Source: Pseudomaricurvus alcaniphilus
Lineage (GTDB): Bacteria > Pseudomonadota > Gammaproteobacteria > Pseudomonadales > Cellvibrionaceae
Reading direction: 5' to 3'
Assembly (NCBI RefSeq): GCF_011440395.1
Contig: NZ_JAAOIX010000014.1
Span: 1-64,000 of the forward strand
DNA: 64,000 nt
Shown: positions 44,908-53,082 of the stretch, one piece after another
Layout of the letters: the number at the start of each line of letters is the position of its first letter
Numbering within the stretch: the stretch's first letter is position 1
Notes under the pieces: model-generated
Seen by the model: only the letters and a program-made list of their open reading frames with translations
Databases searched by the model: none
Told to the model about the DNA's origin: nothing
Program-made: the position numbers and the translations under genes

Positions 44908-44965
44908 GAGATACTAATAACCCAAAGGCTACAAGCTATATACCTGCTACCGCCGATGCCTGCAA

Positions 44966-45628
44966 TTACCGATTATTGTAACTGCTAAAGTCAATATTCG
45001 AAGCGCACAGCACCGCCTGGATGCGGTTGTGCACGTTGAGCTTTTGCAAAATGGCGGACACGTGGGACTTCACCGTGGTCTCGGCAATATTGAGTTCGTA
45101 AGCAATCTTCTTGTTGGATTCACCTTTCGCCATGCGTTCAAACACCAACAGTTGGCGCCGGCTGAGGGAGCCGATCAACTTGGGGTCAATTTCGGTTTTA
45201 TTGGTTTGCTGGCGCTTGGGTTCGGAGCTGCTGCGAATTACGTCAGAGGGCAAGTACACCTGGCCGTTCAGGATTTGCTCCAGCGCATCGCCGATATGAT
45301 GGCTGTCCGAGGACTTGGTGATAAAACCCACCGCGCCGTAAGTCACCGCCTGTAACACCACACTCTTGTTTTCTTCCGCGGAAATAATCACCACCGGCAC
45401 TTCCGGGTAGTTATTGCGCACCTTGACTATGCCGTTGAGTCCGTCCATACCCGGCATGTTCAAGTCCAGCAACACCAGGTCCAGGTCCGGAGTCTCCTCA
45501 AGCAGTGCCAGGGCGGAATCCAGATCCTCGCTGGTGAGGGCGGTTGCGCCGGGAAATTTTTTCTCCAGCACGCCGGTAATGGCATCGCGGAACAGGGGGT
45601 GGTCGTCGGCAATCAGAATCTTGTACAT
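44966..45628 (-). CDS. NarL/LuxR-family response regulator, ErbR/AgmR-like
   Basis: A 220-residue response regulator. The receiver domain has acidic residues in [10 protein letters not shown], phospho-acceptor Asp55 ([10 protein letters not shown]) and Lys in GFITKSS. The C-terminal LuxR helix-turn-helix reads [40 protein letters not shown] in segments. Such regulators (ErbR/AgmR/ExaE) switch on PQQ alcohol oxidation, and the neighbours support that role. ATG 45628 begins at the conserved [10 protein letters not shown]; a GTG nine bases earlier has a closer GGAA and cannot be excluded. Confidence 0.88.
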   Translation of the reverse strand: MYKILIADDHPLFRDAITGVLEKKFPGATALTSEDLDSALALLEETPDLDLVLLDLNMPGMDGLNGIVKVRNNYPEVPVVIISAEENKSVVLQAVTYGAVGFITKSSDSHHIGDALEQILNGQVYLPSDVIRSSSEPKRQQTNKTEIDPKLIGSLSRRQLLVFERMAKGESNKKIAYELNIAETTVKSHVSAILQKLNVHNRIQAVLCASNIDFSSYNNR

Positions 45629-45717
45629 GGGCGTCACGTTTTCCGGTTATCTGGCATTATTATCAGTCGGTAAATATACCCCAATCCGGGGCGCCGGCCC
45701 AGTCTGGCCCGGCAGTC

Positions 45718-46521
45718 TCAGCTCGGCGGCTTGCCCCGCTGTGGCCTGTTGCGCGGCTGGTAAGCGCTGATGGCGGCAAATAGCAGCACTGCAGTTACCG
45801 CTGCAGTAACCCCCAGTGCCGGCAGGTTGAGGCTGGCGTAGAGCGCGAAGCGGATCAATTCCACCGCGTGGGTAAACGGGTTGTAGAGGCAGACCAGGTA
45901 GATGAACTCACTGGACTCACGCATGCGCCAAAGGGGGTACAGGGCGGAAGACAGAAAGAACATGGGGAACACCACAAAATTCATCACCCCGGCAAAATTC
46001 TCCAGCTGCTTGATCAGGATGGACAGCAACAGGCCAAGTGAACAGAGCATTAGCGAGGCCAGCAGAACCGCCGGCAGCAGCCAAAAATAGCCACTGGCCG
46101 GCATCACAATATCGAACAGCGCGGCGATCAGTAAAAAAGTGTAGACCTGTAGCAGGGATACCAGCGAAGTGGAGAGTATCTTGCAGAGCAGCAGGTAACT
46201 GCGCGGCATGGGGCTGGTCAACAAGACTTTCATGCTGCCCATCTCCCGGTCATAGACCATGGACAGGGAGCTCTGCATGCTGTTGAACAGCAGGATAATG
46301 CCCACCAGGCCTGGGGTGATATAGACCTCGTAAGTGATATAGGTCTCGTAGGGCGGAATGATGGCGATACCAAGCGCGGCCCGGAAGCCGGCGGCGAAGA
46401 CCAGCAACCACAGTAACGGCCGCACCAGGGCGCTGGCAAAGCGGGCGCGCTGCTGCAGGAAACGGTGCAGTTCCCGCTTGAAAATACCGAGGAAACAATA
46501 GCTTGCGGTGGCCAGGTTCAT
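45718..46521 (-). CDS. ABC-2 type transporter permease of PQQ alcohol-oxidation locus
   Basis: A 267-residue permease with six hydrophobic segments and the ABC-2 motifs MGSMKVLLTSPMPRSYLLLCKI and FFLSSALYPLWRM...NPFTHAVELIR. ABC-2 proteins normally export. It is the last of four genes joined by ATGA overlaps: binding protein, beta-propeller, ATPase, permease. The same set accompanies quinoprotein alcohol dehydrogenases in other proteobacteria; what it carries is not established. Confidence 0.88.
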   Translation of the reverse strand: MNLATASYCFLGIFKRELHRFLQQRARFASALVRPLLWLLVFAAGFRAALGIAIIPPYETYITYEVYITPGLVGIILLFNSMQSSLSMVYDREMGSMKVLLTSPMPRSYLLLCKILSTSLVSLLQVYTFLLIAALFDIVMPASGYFWLLPAVLLASLMLCSLGLLLSILIKQLENFAGVMNFVVFPMFFLSSALYPLWRMRESSEFIYLVCLYNPFTHAVELIRFALYASLNLPALGVTAAVTAVLLFAAISAYQPRNRPQRGKPPS

Positions 46522-47291
46522 GTTGTCAGCTCCCCGGTTTGCGTGCCGGTCAGGCGCCCGAACAGATCAATGAGTCGGTCGCAGTGATGTTCTAGCAACA
46601 GCTCTTCGCAGCGATTCTGGGCCAGCTTGTTGCCGCGGTGCAGGATCATCACCTGGTCGGCAGCCTCCACTTCATCGATCAGGTGGGTGGCCCAGAGCAC
46701 GGCGATACCCTGCTGCTGGCAGAGATCGCGCACGTGGCGATTGATATTGGCGCGGGTTTCCAGGTCGAGCCCGGCGGTGGCCTCATCCAGCAATAACAAG
46801 CGCGGGCGGTGCAACAGGGCGCGGGCAATTTCCACCCGCCGCTGGTGGCCGCCATTCAAATGGCGGATCTTTTTGCCGGCGGCATCGCCCAGTTGCAGGC
46901 GCTCAAGCTCCACCAGCGAGCGTGCCCGGGCCTCGCGACTGCTCATGCCATGCAGCGCGGCGTAGTAATTCAGGTTCTGTATCACAGTCAGGTCCGGGTC
47001 CAGGGTCGATTGCTGGAACACCACGCCCATTGACTTGAGGGCGGCGGAGCGCGCCTGGCGGATGGAGGTGCCGTCCACCAGGATATCCCCCTGCTGCAGC
47101 CGCAGTAATTGGGTCAGCAGGGCGAAGAGGGTGCTTTTGCCGGCGCCGTTGGGCCCCAACAGTGCCAGGAACTGCCCCGGGAAGAGATCGAAGGACAGGT
47201 TCGCCAGCGCCGCCTTGCCGCCTTCCGGCTGGCGCTGGCTGCGGTTGTACTGGTAGTTGAGCTCGCGCCCCGAGAGGATGGCGGTGTTCAT
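46518..47291 (-). CDS. ABC transporter ATPase of PQQ alcohol-oxidation locus
   Basis: A 257-residue ATP-binding protein with Walker A GPNGAGKST, Q-loop VFQQSTLD, an altered signature LNGGHQRRVEIARAL and Walker B LLLLDEATAGLD, followed by His in WATHLIDEVEAAD. It overlaps its neighbours by four bases on both sides and pairs with the ABC-2 permease. Known relatives are labelled as the ATPase of the PQQ-dependent alcohol dehydrogenase system. Confidence 0.9.
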   Translation of the reverse strand: MNTAILSGRELNYQYNRSQRQPEGGKAALANLSFDLFPGQFLALLGPNGAGKSTLFALLTQLLRLQQGDILVDGTSIRQARSAALKSMGVVFQQSTLDPDLTVIQNLNYYAALHGMSSREARARSLVELERLQLGDAAGKKIRHLNGGHQRRVEIARALLHRPRLLLLDEATAGLDLETRANINRHVRDLCQQQGIAVLWATHLIDEVEAADQVMILHRGNKLAQNRCEELLLEHHCDRLIDLFGRLTGTQTGELTT

Positions 47292-48250
47292 AGCGGCTTG
47301 ACCGCAATGCCCCAGGGGTAGCGACCGACGCGCACCGTCTTCAGGACCTTGAGCTTGTTGGTATCAATGATGGAAACATCGCCGCTGACGCCATTGCTGG
47401 TCAGCAGCAGGGACTGGTCCGCGGAAAAGCCCAGGTGCCAGACGCGCCGCCCCACCAGCAGGTATTTTTCCACCGCGTAGGTCTGCGCGTTGACCACCGC
47501 CACATGATTGGCCGGCCCGAGGGCGACAAAGGCGTAGCGGCCGTCGTCGCTCAACTTGATGCCCACCGGCTGGATCTTGTCGCGGTGCACGCCAGCAATC
47601 TTGAAATCGATTTGCTGGATGATCTTGCGCTGGTCAGTGCGGATCACGGCCACGGTGCCGCCGATTTCCGAGGAGGCCCACAGCAGTGAGCCGTCCTTGC
47701 TGAACTCGACGTGCCGCGGGCGCTGGCCCACCAGGGTGTTGTCGATCAGTTGATGGTTGCTGGCGTCGATCCAGTGCAGCATGTTGGTGGTCTCGGAGGT
47801 GTTCACCACCCAGCGCCCATCCGGGCTGACCGCCATGCCCTCGGGCTCAACCCCGACATCGATTTGCGCGATCACCGATTTCTCCCGGGTGTCGACCACG
47901 GTGACTACCGCGTCGTCTTCGTTGGCGATGTAGAGGTGGCGGTCGTTGGGGTGCAAGGCGAACTGTTCCGGGTCTTCGCCGGAGGGCAGGTCGGCAATCA
48001 CCTGGCCGCTTTTGACGTCCAGAATCTGCACGCTGTCGGAATCGCTGGCGCAGATGTAAAGCTTGCTGTAATCCCGGTTGAACACGATCCCCCGCGGCCT
48101 GGCGCCCACCTCGATGGTGGCGGTTACCTCGAAGGTGTCCAGGTCGAGTACCGACAGGGTGTTGTCTTTTTCATTGGAGATATAGGCCAGGTCGGCGAGG
48201 GCGGCAGCGCTGCAGGTGGCGCTGATCGCCAGTAGGAGTGCTCTTATCAT
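47288..48250 (-). CDS. PQQ-catabolism-associated YVTN beta-propeller protein
   Basis: A 320-residue exported seven-bladed propeller with a signal peptide ending SAAALA. Repeats of the form NTLSVLDLDTFEVTATIEVGARPRGIVF and GEDPEQFALHPNDRHLYIANEDD occur about every 42 residues. Relatives are found almost only beside quinoprotein dehydrogenases. The function is unknown; partnership with the periplasmic binding protein encoded just upstream is likely, since the two genes overlap by four bases. Confidence 0.88.
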   Translation of the reverse strand: MIRALLLAISATCSAAALADLAYISNEKDNTLSVLDLDTFEVTATIEVGARPRGIVFNRDYSKLYICASDSDSVQILDVKSGQVIADLPSGEDPEQFALHPNDRHLYIANEDDAVVTVVDTREKSVIAQIDVGVEPEGMAVSPDGRWVVNTSETTNMLHWIDASNHQLIDNTLVGQRPRHVEFSKDGSLLWASSEIGGTVAVIRTDQRKIIQQIDFKIAGVHRDKIQPVGIKLSDDGRYAFVALGPANHVAVVNAQTYAVEKYLLVGRRVWHLGFSADQSLLLTSNGVSGDVSIIDTNKLKVLKTVRVGRYPWGIAVKPL

Positions 48251-49509
48251 TTCAGGTCTTCCCGTGGGTTGAGGGTCGATAGGTTGGCCCTGGTCTGGAG
48301 TGGGGCGGCAGCCTGCAGGGGGGGCAGCGTGGTGGCAAAATCACAGCTGCTCTCCGGCCGGTCGTAGCCGAGGGTATCCAGCTCGGTCAGCGGGTGCAGG
48401 AACCCCTCCTGGGGCGATTGGCTGACCAGGGCATTGGGTTGCACCAGCGCGATGGGCTGGCGCAGTTGGCCGTTCCAGTCGCGAAAACTGAGCTTGCGGC
48501 CCTTGAAGGCGGCGATCTGGAATTGCTCGCCCAGCAGGTAGGCGTAGACCGTTGCCGCGCTGTCGCTGCCGCTGCGGGTGACCGCTTCGCCAATCACCCG
48601 GACGGCCAGCCAGGCGGCATAATCCTTGTCGTTCATCCAGCGCCCGGCGTGCTCGCTGAAGCGGCGCTGCAGCTGGCTGGCGCCCCATTGCTCGATGCTG
48701 TGGTGCCAGCCGCTGGGCACCAGCCCCTGGGTGCCGGCCACCGGCCGCGGCAGCCAGGTGTTGTAGGGCAGGTACTCGCCGAAATCACCCAGTTCGTCCG
48801 CCACCACCACCACATGATGGTCTTTGGCCCGGGTGAAAGCCGGTATTTCCTGTTGTGCCATACGCCGCAGGTCGGTGCTGAATGACCAGGTTTTGCTGTC
48901 GATAATGGTGGCCCCAAAGCGCTGCGCCGAGCGCCGCAACGATTGGCTGTAGAGCTGGTCTTCGGGCCGTGGGCCGCTGATGTGCAGCCAGCGATTCCAG
49001 CGTTTGCGCACCAGGAACTGGGTCAGGGCATCGGTCAGCATGGCGCGGCTTGGCAGGGTGTGCAGCAGGCCGCTGCGGCAGTCGCTGGTGCGCAGCTGGT
49101 TGGCGCTGCTGCCGGCGTTAAAGATGATGGCGCGACCGGCTATTTGCGGGTGTTGGGCGAGGCGTGAGAGGGTGGCGGCCGGCAGGTTGGCGATGATCAG
49201 CCCGTTGCCGCCGGCGACCCAGTCCAGGGCGCGCTGCAGCAGCGCGGCGCTGTCTTCACTGCGCTGGGCCTCCAGGCTGTAGTTGTGCAGGAGAAAGCGG
49301 CCGGTGGTGTTGTTATCACTGATGCCCAATTCGGCCCCGCGCAGGCCTTCGTCGGCCGGGGGCGGCAGGGTATTGGACATGACCGCCACCACCGGTGGCT
49401 GCCAGTGCAGGTACAGGACCGGGATTTGCAGTGGCTGGGCCAGGGGCGCGGTGCTGGTCAGCAGTAGCAGCAGTGCCAGGGCCCGCTTGATTCGATAATT
49501 ATTATTCAA
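48247..49509 (-). CDS. ABC-type periplasmic binding protein of PQQ alcohol-oxidation locus
   Basis: A 420-residue periplasmic protein with a signal peptide (LLLLTSTAPLAQP) and a Leu/Ile/Val-type two-lobed fold (GAELGISDNNTTGRFL, LIIANLPAATLSRLA, FNAGSSANQLRTSDC, RWLHISGPRPEDQLYSQSL). It heads the leftward four-gene operon. Pairing a binding protein with an ABC-2, export-type permease is odd and suggests a sensor, chaperone or acceptor role rather than simple import. The start is ATG 49509. Confidence 0.85.
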   Translation of the reverse strand: MNNNYRIKRALALLLLLTSTAPLAQPLQIPVLYLHWQPPVVAVMSNTLPPPADEGLRGAELGISDNNTTGRFLLHNYSLEAQRSEDSAALLQRALDWVAGGNGLIIANLPAATLSRLAQHPQIAGRAIIFNAGSSANQLRTSDCRSGLLHTLPSRAMLTDALTQFLVRKRWNRWLHISGPRPEDQLYSQSLRRSAQRFGATIIDSKTWSFSTDLRRMAQQEIPAFTRAKDHHVVVVADELGDFGEYLPYNTWLPRPVAGTQGLVPSGWHHSIEQWGASQLQRRFSEHAGRWMNDKDYAAWLAVRVIGEAVTRSGSDSAATVYAYLLGEQFQIAAFKGRKLSFRDWNGQLRQPIALVQPNALVSQSPQEGFLHPLTELDTLGYDRPESSCDFATTLPPLQAAAPLQTRANLSTLNPREDLK

Positions 49510-49737
49510 AGTGCGATCACCTGTGGTGATGAGTTTGGCTACCCATTAGTCGTAATAGTAGGCCCAACTGGCCTCGTCCGAAATGACTAAAAGGGATGAA
49601 AAGAATGGTACCCAAGTACAATGGCCGGGTCTGTGGGCCTCGTTTAGCATGTTCTCCATTGGCAACAGTAACCGGCGGCTGGGAGCGGCAAGTCTGTTGA
49701 CAGGATTCTCCTAATAATTCTAAGCGAGGCACATGTT
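49510..49737. promoter_or_regulatory. Divergent promoter region for the ABC operon and the cytochrome-quinoprotein unit
   Basis: This is the only non-coding stretch between the two arms of the alcohol-oxidation locus. It contains the palindrome TCACCTGTGGTGA near 49519 and CCCAACTGG near 49562, related to the AGTTGGG at 34573. Either could be the regulator's box. I cannot place a firm -35/-10. Confidence 0.35.
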
Positions 49738-50181
49738 ATGAGCACTTTAAAACTGGCAGGAGCTGTTTGTTTGGCGGCGTCACTGTTCTCCGCGAGCAGC
49801 GTTATGGGGCACGGCGACGTCACCCCACAGGCAGTGGATGTAAGCAAATTGAAGCCGCTGGGTGAGGAGTGGCTGGAAGAGAATCCCTACTCCGGCGATG
49901 ACATGGCCATAAAAGTGGGCGATTCCGCCTACAACCAGAACTGCGCCCGCTGTCACGGCCTGGAAGTCATTTCCGGCGGTATTACCCCCGACCTGCGCAA
50001 GCTCAATGATGAAACGGAGTTTGATACCAAAGCCGAAGCCGATGACTGGTTTATGATGCGGGTACGCAATGGCGCGGTGGTGGACGGTCGGGTCTATATG
50101 CCGCCGTTTGAGAGTATTCTCAGCCAGGAAGCCATGTGGGCCATTCGCGCCTATATCGAATCTCGCGGTCTGATCGAGTAA
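49738..50181 (+). CDS. Cytochrome c-550-type electron acceptor of the quinoprotein
   Basis: A 147-residue periplasmic monohaem cytochrome c. After a signal peptide (ASSVMGHGD), the haem site CARCH is at 69-73 and the likely Met ligand is in VYMPPF. It resembles the ExaB/PedF cytochromes that take electrons from PQQ alcohol dehydrogenases, which fits its place two genes before the enzyme. It is the first gene of the rightward unit. Confidence 0.9.
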   Translation: MSTLKLAGAVCLAASLFSASSVMGHGDVTPQAVDVSKLKPLGEEWLEENPYSGDDMAIKVGDSAYNQNCARCHGLEVISGGITPDLRKLNDETEFDTKAEADDWFMMRVRNGAVVDGRVYMPPFESILSQEAMWAIRAYIESRGLIE

Positions 50182-50217
50182 GGGCGCCGGGTCGTGCAGG
50201 CGCTTCGAGGTTACCCA

Positions 50218-51099
50218 ATGCTGACCGGGCAAGTGTTGTGGCTGCTGTTGGTGCTGCTGGCTGGCTTCAGCACCACAGCACAGGCCCGCAGCTATGACGA
50301 CGTTATCGCCTCCGGTTATTTGGACATTGCGGTCTACCGGGAATTTCCCCCGTATTCCTTTATGGACAGTGACGGTCCCGCTGGTATCGATATCGAAATT
50401 GGCAAGCTCATTGCCGCCGATCTCAAACTCGAGCCGCGCTGGTTCTGGCTCACCGCCGATGAAAATCTCGAAGACGATCTGCGCAACGCCATCTGGAAAG
50501 GCCAGATTCTCGACCCTGAGAAAAAGAAAGCTGACCTGATGCTGCGGGTGCCCTACGACCGCAAATTCAGCTACGCCGTCGATGGCTACGGGCTACCCAA
50601 GAACGAGCTGGTGCATATGTTTGCTCCCTACCAGCGCGAGAGCTGGGCGTTGGCACGCAACCTGGAAAAAACCGGAGATGTTCGCAACCTGGCCATTTTC
50701 CGCTACGAAAAAGTCGCGGTGGAGATAGATTCGCTGCCGGATTTCTTTCTCGGTTCGACCCTGGGTGGGCGTCTGCGTGACAACCTGGTGCATGTGCTCG
50801 ATGTGTATGCCGGCCTGGAGCAATTGGAGGCCGGCACCCTGGGCGCCGTGGCCGGTATGCGCGGGCAGTTGCAGTGGGGCTTGTCGCGGCTGGCGGGACA
50901 ATACGACCTCAGTGCCGACGGCCTGCAGGCCATGAGCCTGCGCGCATGGGATATCGGCATGGCGGTGAAGAGCGATTATCGACAATTCAGCTATGCGGTG
51001 GAAGCCATTGTCGAAAAGCGGATTGCGGACGGTTCGATTACCGCGATCTTCCAGCAGTACCAGCTCAGCTACGAGCAACCATCAATTTACGCAGACTGA
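50218..51099 (+). CDS. Quinoprotein-associated periplasmic substrate-binding protein
   Basis: A 293-residue SBP_bac_3-like protein with a signal peptide (LLLVLLAGFSTTAQA). LDIAVYREFPPYSFMD and GIDIEIGKLIAADL match the extracellular solute-binding fold. Proteins of this type (MxaJ/XoxJ/PedG-like) are coded beside PQQ dehydrogenases and are thought to help activate the enzyme rather than import a solute. ATG 50218 has GAGG seven bases upstream; GTG 50194 is also in frame but lacks a good RBS. It lies between cytochrome and enzyme. Confidence 0.88.
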   Translation: MLTGQVLWLLLVLLAGFSTTAQARSYDDVIASGYLDIAVYREFPPYSFMDSDGPAGIDIEIGKLIAADLKLEPRWFWLTADENLEDDLRNAIWKGQILDPEKKKADLMLRVPYDRKFSYAVDGYGLPKNELVHMFAPYQRESWALARNLEKTGDVRNLAIFRYEKVAVEIDSLPDFFLGSTLGGRLRDNLVHVLDVYAGLEQLEAGTLGAVAGMRGQLQWGLSRLAGQYDLSADGLQAMSLRAWDIGMAVKSDYRQFSYAVEAIVEKRIADGSITAIFQQYQLSYEQPSIYAD

Positions 51100-51208
51100 G
51101 CAAAAAACATTTACTCACGAGTTCGCAAGGCGACAGGCGAAGTGTAAACACCAAAGTTCAAAGGCAGTAACTTGAACAGCAATGATGCTACTATCCAGGA
51201 GAAATATA

Positions 51209-52969
51209 ATGAAAAGTCTATCTTTATCCGGCGGGCTACTGGCCTCGGCAATAACCCTGGCGATATCGCTACCGCTGGGCATGTCGGCCCAGGCCAATGT
51301 CACCGACAAGGACATTCTCAACGACCAGGAGACGGTCGACGATGTGGTCAGTTACGGTATCGGGCCCCGCGGGCAGCGCTATAGCCCCCTGAAAAAACTC
51401 AACACCAAAACCGTAAAGAAAATGCACCCGGCCTGGGCATTTTCCTTTGGCGGGGAGAAGCAGCGCGGCCAGGAAAGCCAGCCGCTGGTGAAAGACGGGG
51501 TCATGTACGTGACCGCGTCCTATTCCCGTATCTACGCTGTTGATACCGTAACCGGGGAAGAGCTGTGGCAGTACGAAGCGCGGCTGCCGGATGGCATCAT
51601 GCCCTGTTGTGACGTGATCAATCGCGGCGCGGCACTGTATGAGGACCTGGTCATTTTCGGGACCCTGGATGCCAAGCTGGTAGCGCTGGATAGCAAAACC
51701 GGCAAAGTGCGCTGGCGCAAAACCATGGGCAGCTACAAGGCCGGCTACTCCTCTACGGCTGCGCCCATGATCGTCAAGGGTATGGTGGTAACCGGGGTTT
51801 CCGGTGGTGAATTCGGGGTGGTCGGCAAGGTCGAGGCGCGCGATGCCAAAACCGGCAAGCTGATCTGGACCCGGCCTACTGTAGAAGGTCACATGGGTTA
51901 CCTGAACGGCGAGGAAAACGGCATCACCGGCGGCGCCGCCAACCAAACCTGGACCGGCGACCTGTGGAAAACCGGTGGTGCAGCCACCTGGCTGGGCGGT
52001 ACCTACGACCCGGACACCGACCTGATCTTTATGGGTACCGGCAACCCCTCACCGTGGAACTCCCACCTGCGCCCGGGGGATAACCTGTACAGCTCCTCCC
52101 GCCTGGCCATCGACCCCGATACCGGCAAGATCGTCTGGCACTTCCAGACCACGCCCCACGACGGTTGGGATTTTGACGGCGTCAACGAGGTGATAGCGTT
52201 CGACTACAAGGAGAAGGGCAAGACCGTCAAGGCAGCTGCCACCGCCGACCGCAACGGCTACTTCTATGTGTTGGATCGCACCGATGGTAAATTCATTCGC
52301 GGCTTCCCGTTTATCTCCAATATCACCTGGGCCAAGGGCCTGGATGAAAACGGACGCCCGATAATCAACGAAGCCAGTCTCCCCGGCAACCCCGCCGACA
52401 GTGAAGATGGCAGTAAGGGCACAACGGTATTTTCGGTGCCTTCCTTCCTCGGCGGCAAGAACTGGATGCCCATGGCCTACAGCCAGAAAACCGAGCTGTT
52501 CTATGTACCCTCCAACGAGTGGGGCATGGATATCTGGAATGAGCCGGTAAGCTACAAGAAAGGTGCCGCCTACCTGGGTTCCGGTTTTACCATCAAGCCG
52601 ATCTTCGATCATATCGGTTCGCTCAAGGCCATCAACCCCAAGACTGGTGAGATCGAGTGGGAGTTCAAGAATGACGCGCCATTGTGGGGTGGGGTTCTGG
52701 CAACGGCGGGCAACCTGGTGTTCTTCGGCAACCCCGAGGGCTACCTGCTTGGCTTGAATGCCAAGACCGGTGAAGTGGAGTACAAATTCAACACCGGATC
52801 TGGTATCGTCGGCTCGCCCATCACCTGGGAGCAGGATGGCGAACAGTATCTCAGCGTTGTTTCTGGCTGGGGTGGTGCAGTACCCTTGTGGGGTGGCGAG
52901 GTGGCCAAGAAGATCAAAAACCTCAACCAGGGCGGCACCGTCTGGACCTTCAAGTTGCCGAAATCCTGA
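51209..52969 (+). CDS. pedH: PQQ-dependent alcohol dehydrogenase, lanthanide (PedH/XoxF-like) type
   Basis: A 586-residue periplasmic quinoprotein that oxidises primary alcohols. It has a signal peptide ending SAQA, W-motif propeller blades and the vicinal disulfide Cys133-Cys134 ([10 protein letters not shown]). Metal ligands are in GGEFGVVGK (Glu201) and GTGNPSPWN (Asn279). The catalytic Asp321 is in GWDFDGVNE. Asp323, two residues later, is the extra ligand that marks lanthanide-dependent enzymes; calcium enzymes have Ala or Ser there. ATG 51209 has AGGAG seven bases upstream. No C-terminal haem domain is present, so electrons should go to the separate cytochrome at 49738. No pqq biosynthesis gene was seen in the window. 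Confidence 0.92.
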   Translation: MKSLSLSGGLLASAITLAISLPLGMSAQANVTDKDILNDQETVDDVVSYGIGPRGQRYSPLKKLNTKTVKKMHPAWAFSFGGEKQRGQESQPLVKDGVMYVTASYSRIYAVDTVTGEELWQYEARLPDGIMPCCDVINRGAALYEDLVIFGTLDAKLVALDSKTGKVRWRKTMGSYKAGYSSTAAPMIVKGMVVTGVSGGEFGVVGKVEARDAKTGKLIWTRPTVEGHMGYLNGEENGITGGAANQTWTGDLWKTGGAATWLGGTYDPDTDLIFMGTGNPSPWNSHLRPGDNLYSSSRLAIDPDTGKIVWHFQTTPHDGWDFDGVNEVIAFDYKEKGKTVKAAATADRNGYFYVLDRTDGKFIRGFPFISNITWAKGLDENGRPIINEASLPGNPADSEDGSKGTTVFSVPSFLGGKNWMPMAYSQKTELFYVPSNEWGMDIWNEPVSYKKGAAYLGSGFTIKPIFDHIGSLKAINPKTGEIEWEFKNDAPLWGGVLATAGNLVFFGNPEGYLLGLNAKTGEVEYKFNTGSGIVGSPITWEQDGEQYLSVVSGWGGAVPLWGGEVAKKIKNLNQGGTVWTFKLPKS

Positions 52970-53012
52970 TCCCTGCCATCTCCGGACTTAAGCAGTTATG
53001 ACCCCTCCCGGG

Positions 53013-53043
53013 CGGCTATCGCACGGCCAGAGCGCGATAGCCG
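53013..53043 (+). terminator. Stable hairpin between quinoprotein and TonB receptor genes
   Basis: CGGCTATCGC and GCGATAGCCG form a perfect 10-bp stem with an 11-base loop, 43 bp after the quinoprotein stop. No T-run follows, so it is probably a message-stability or partial stop element. It would lower receptor expression relative to the enzyme. Confidence 0.5.
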
Positions 53044-53082
53044 CACCGGGGCACCTATTACAATTACGATAAGGAAGAGAAC

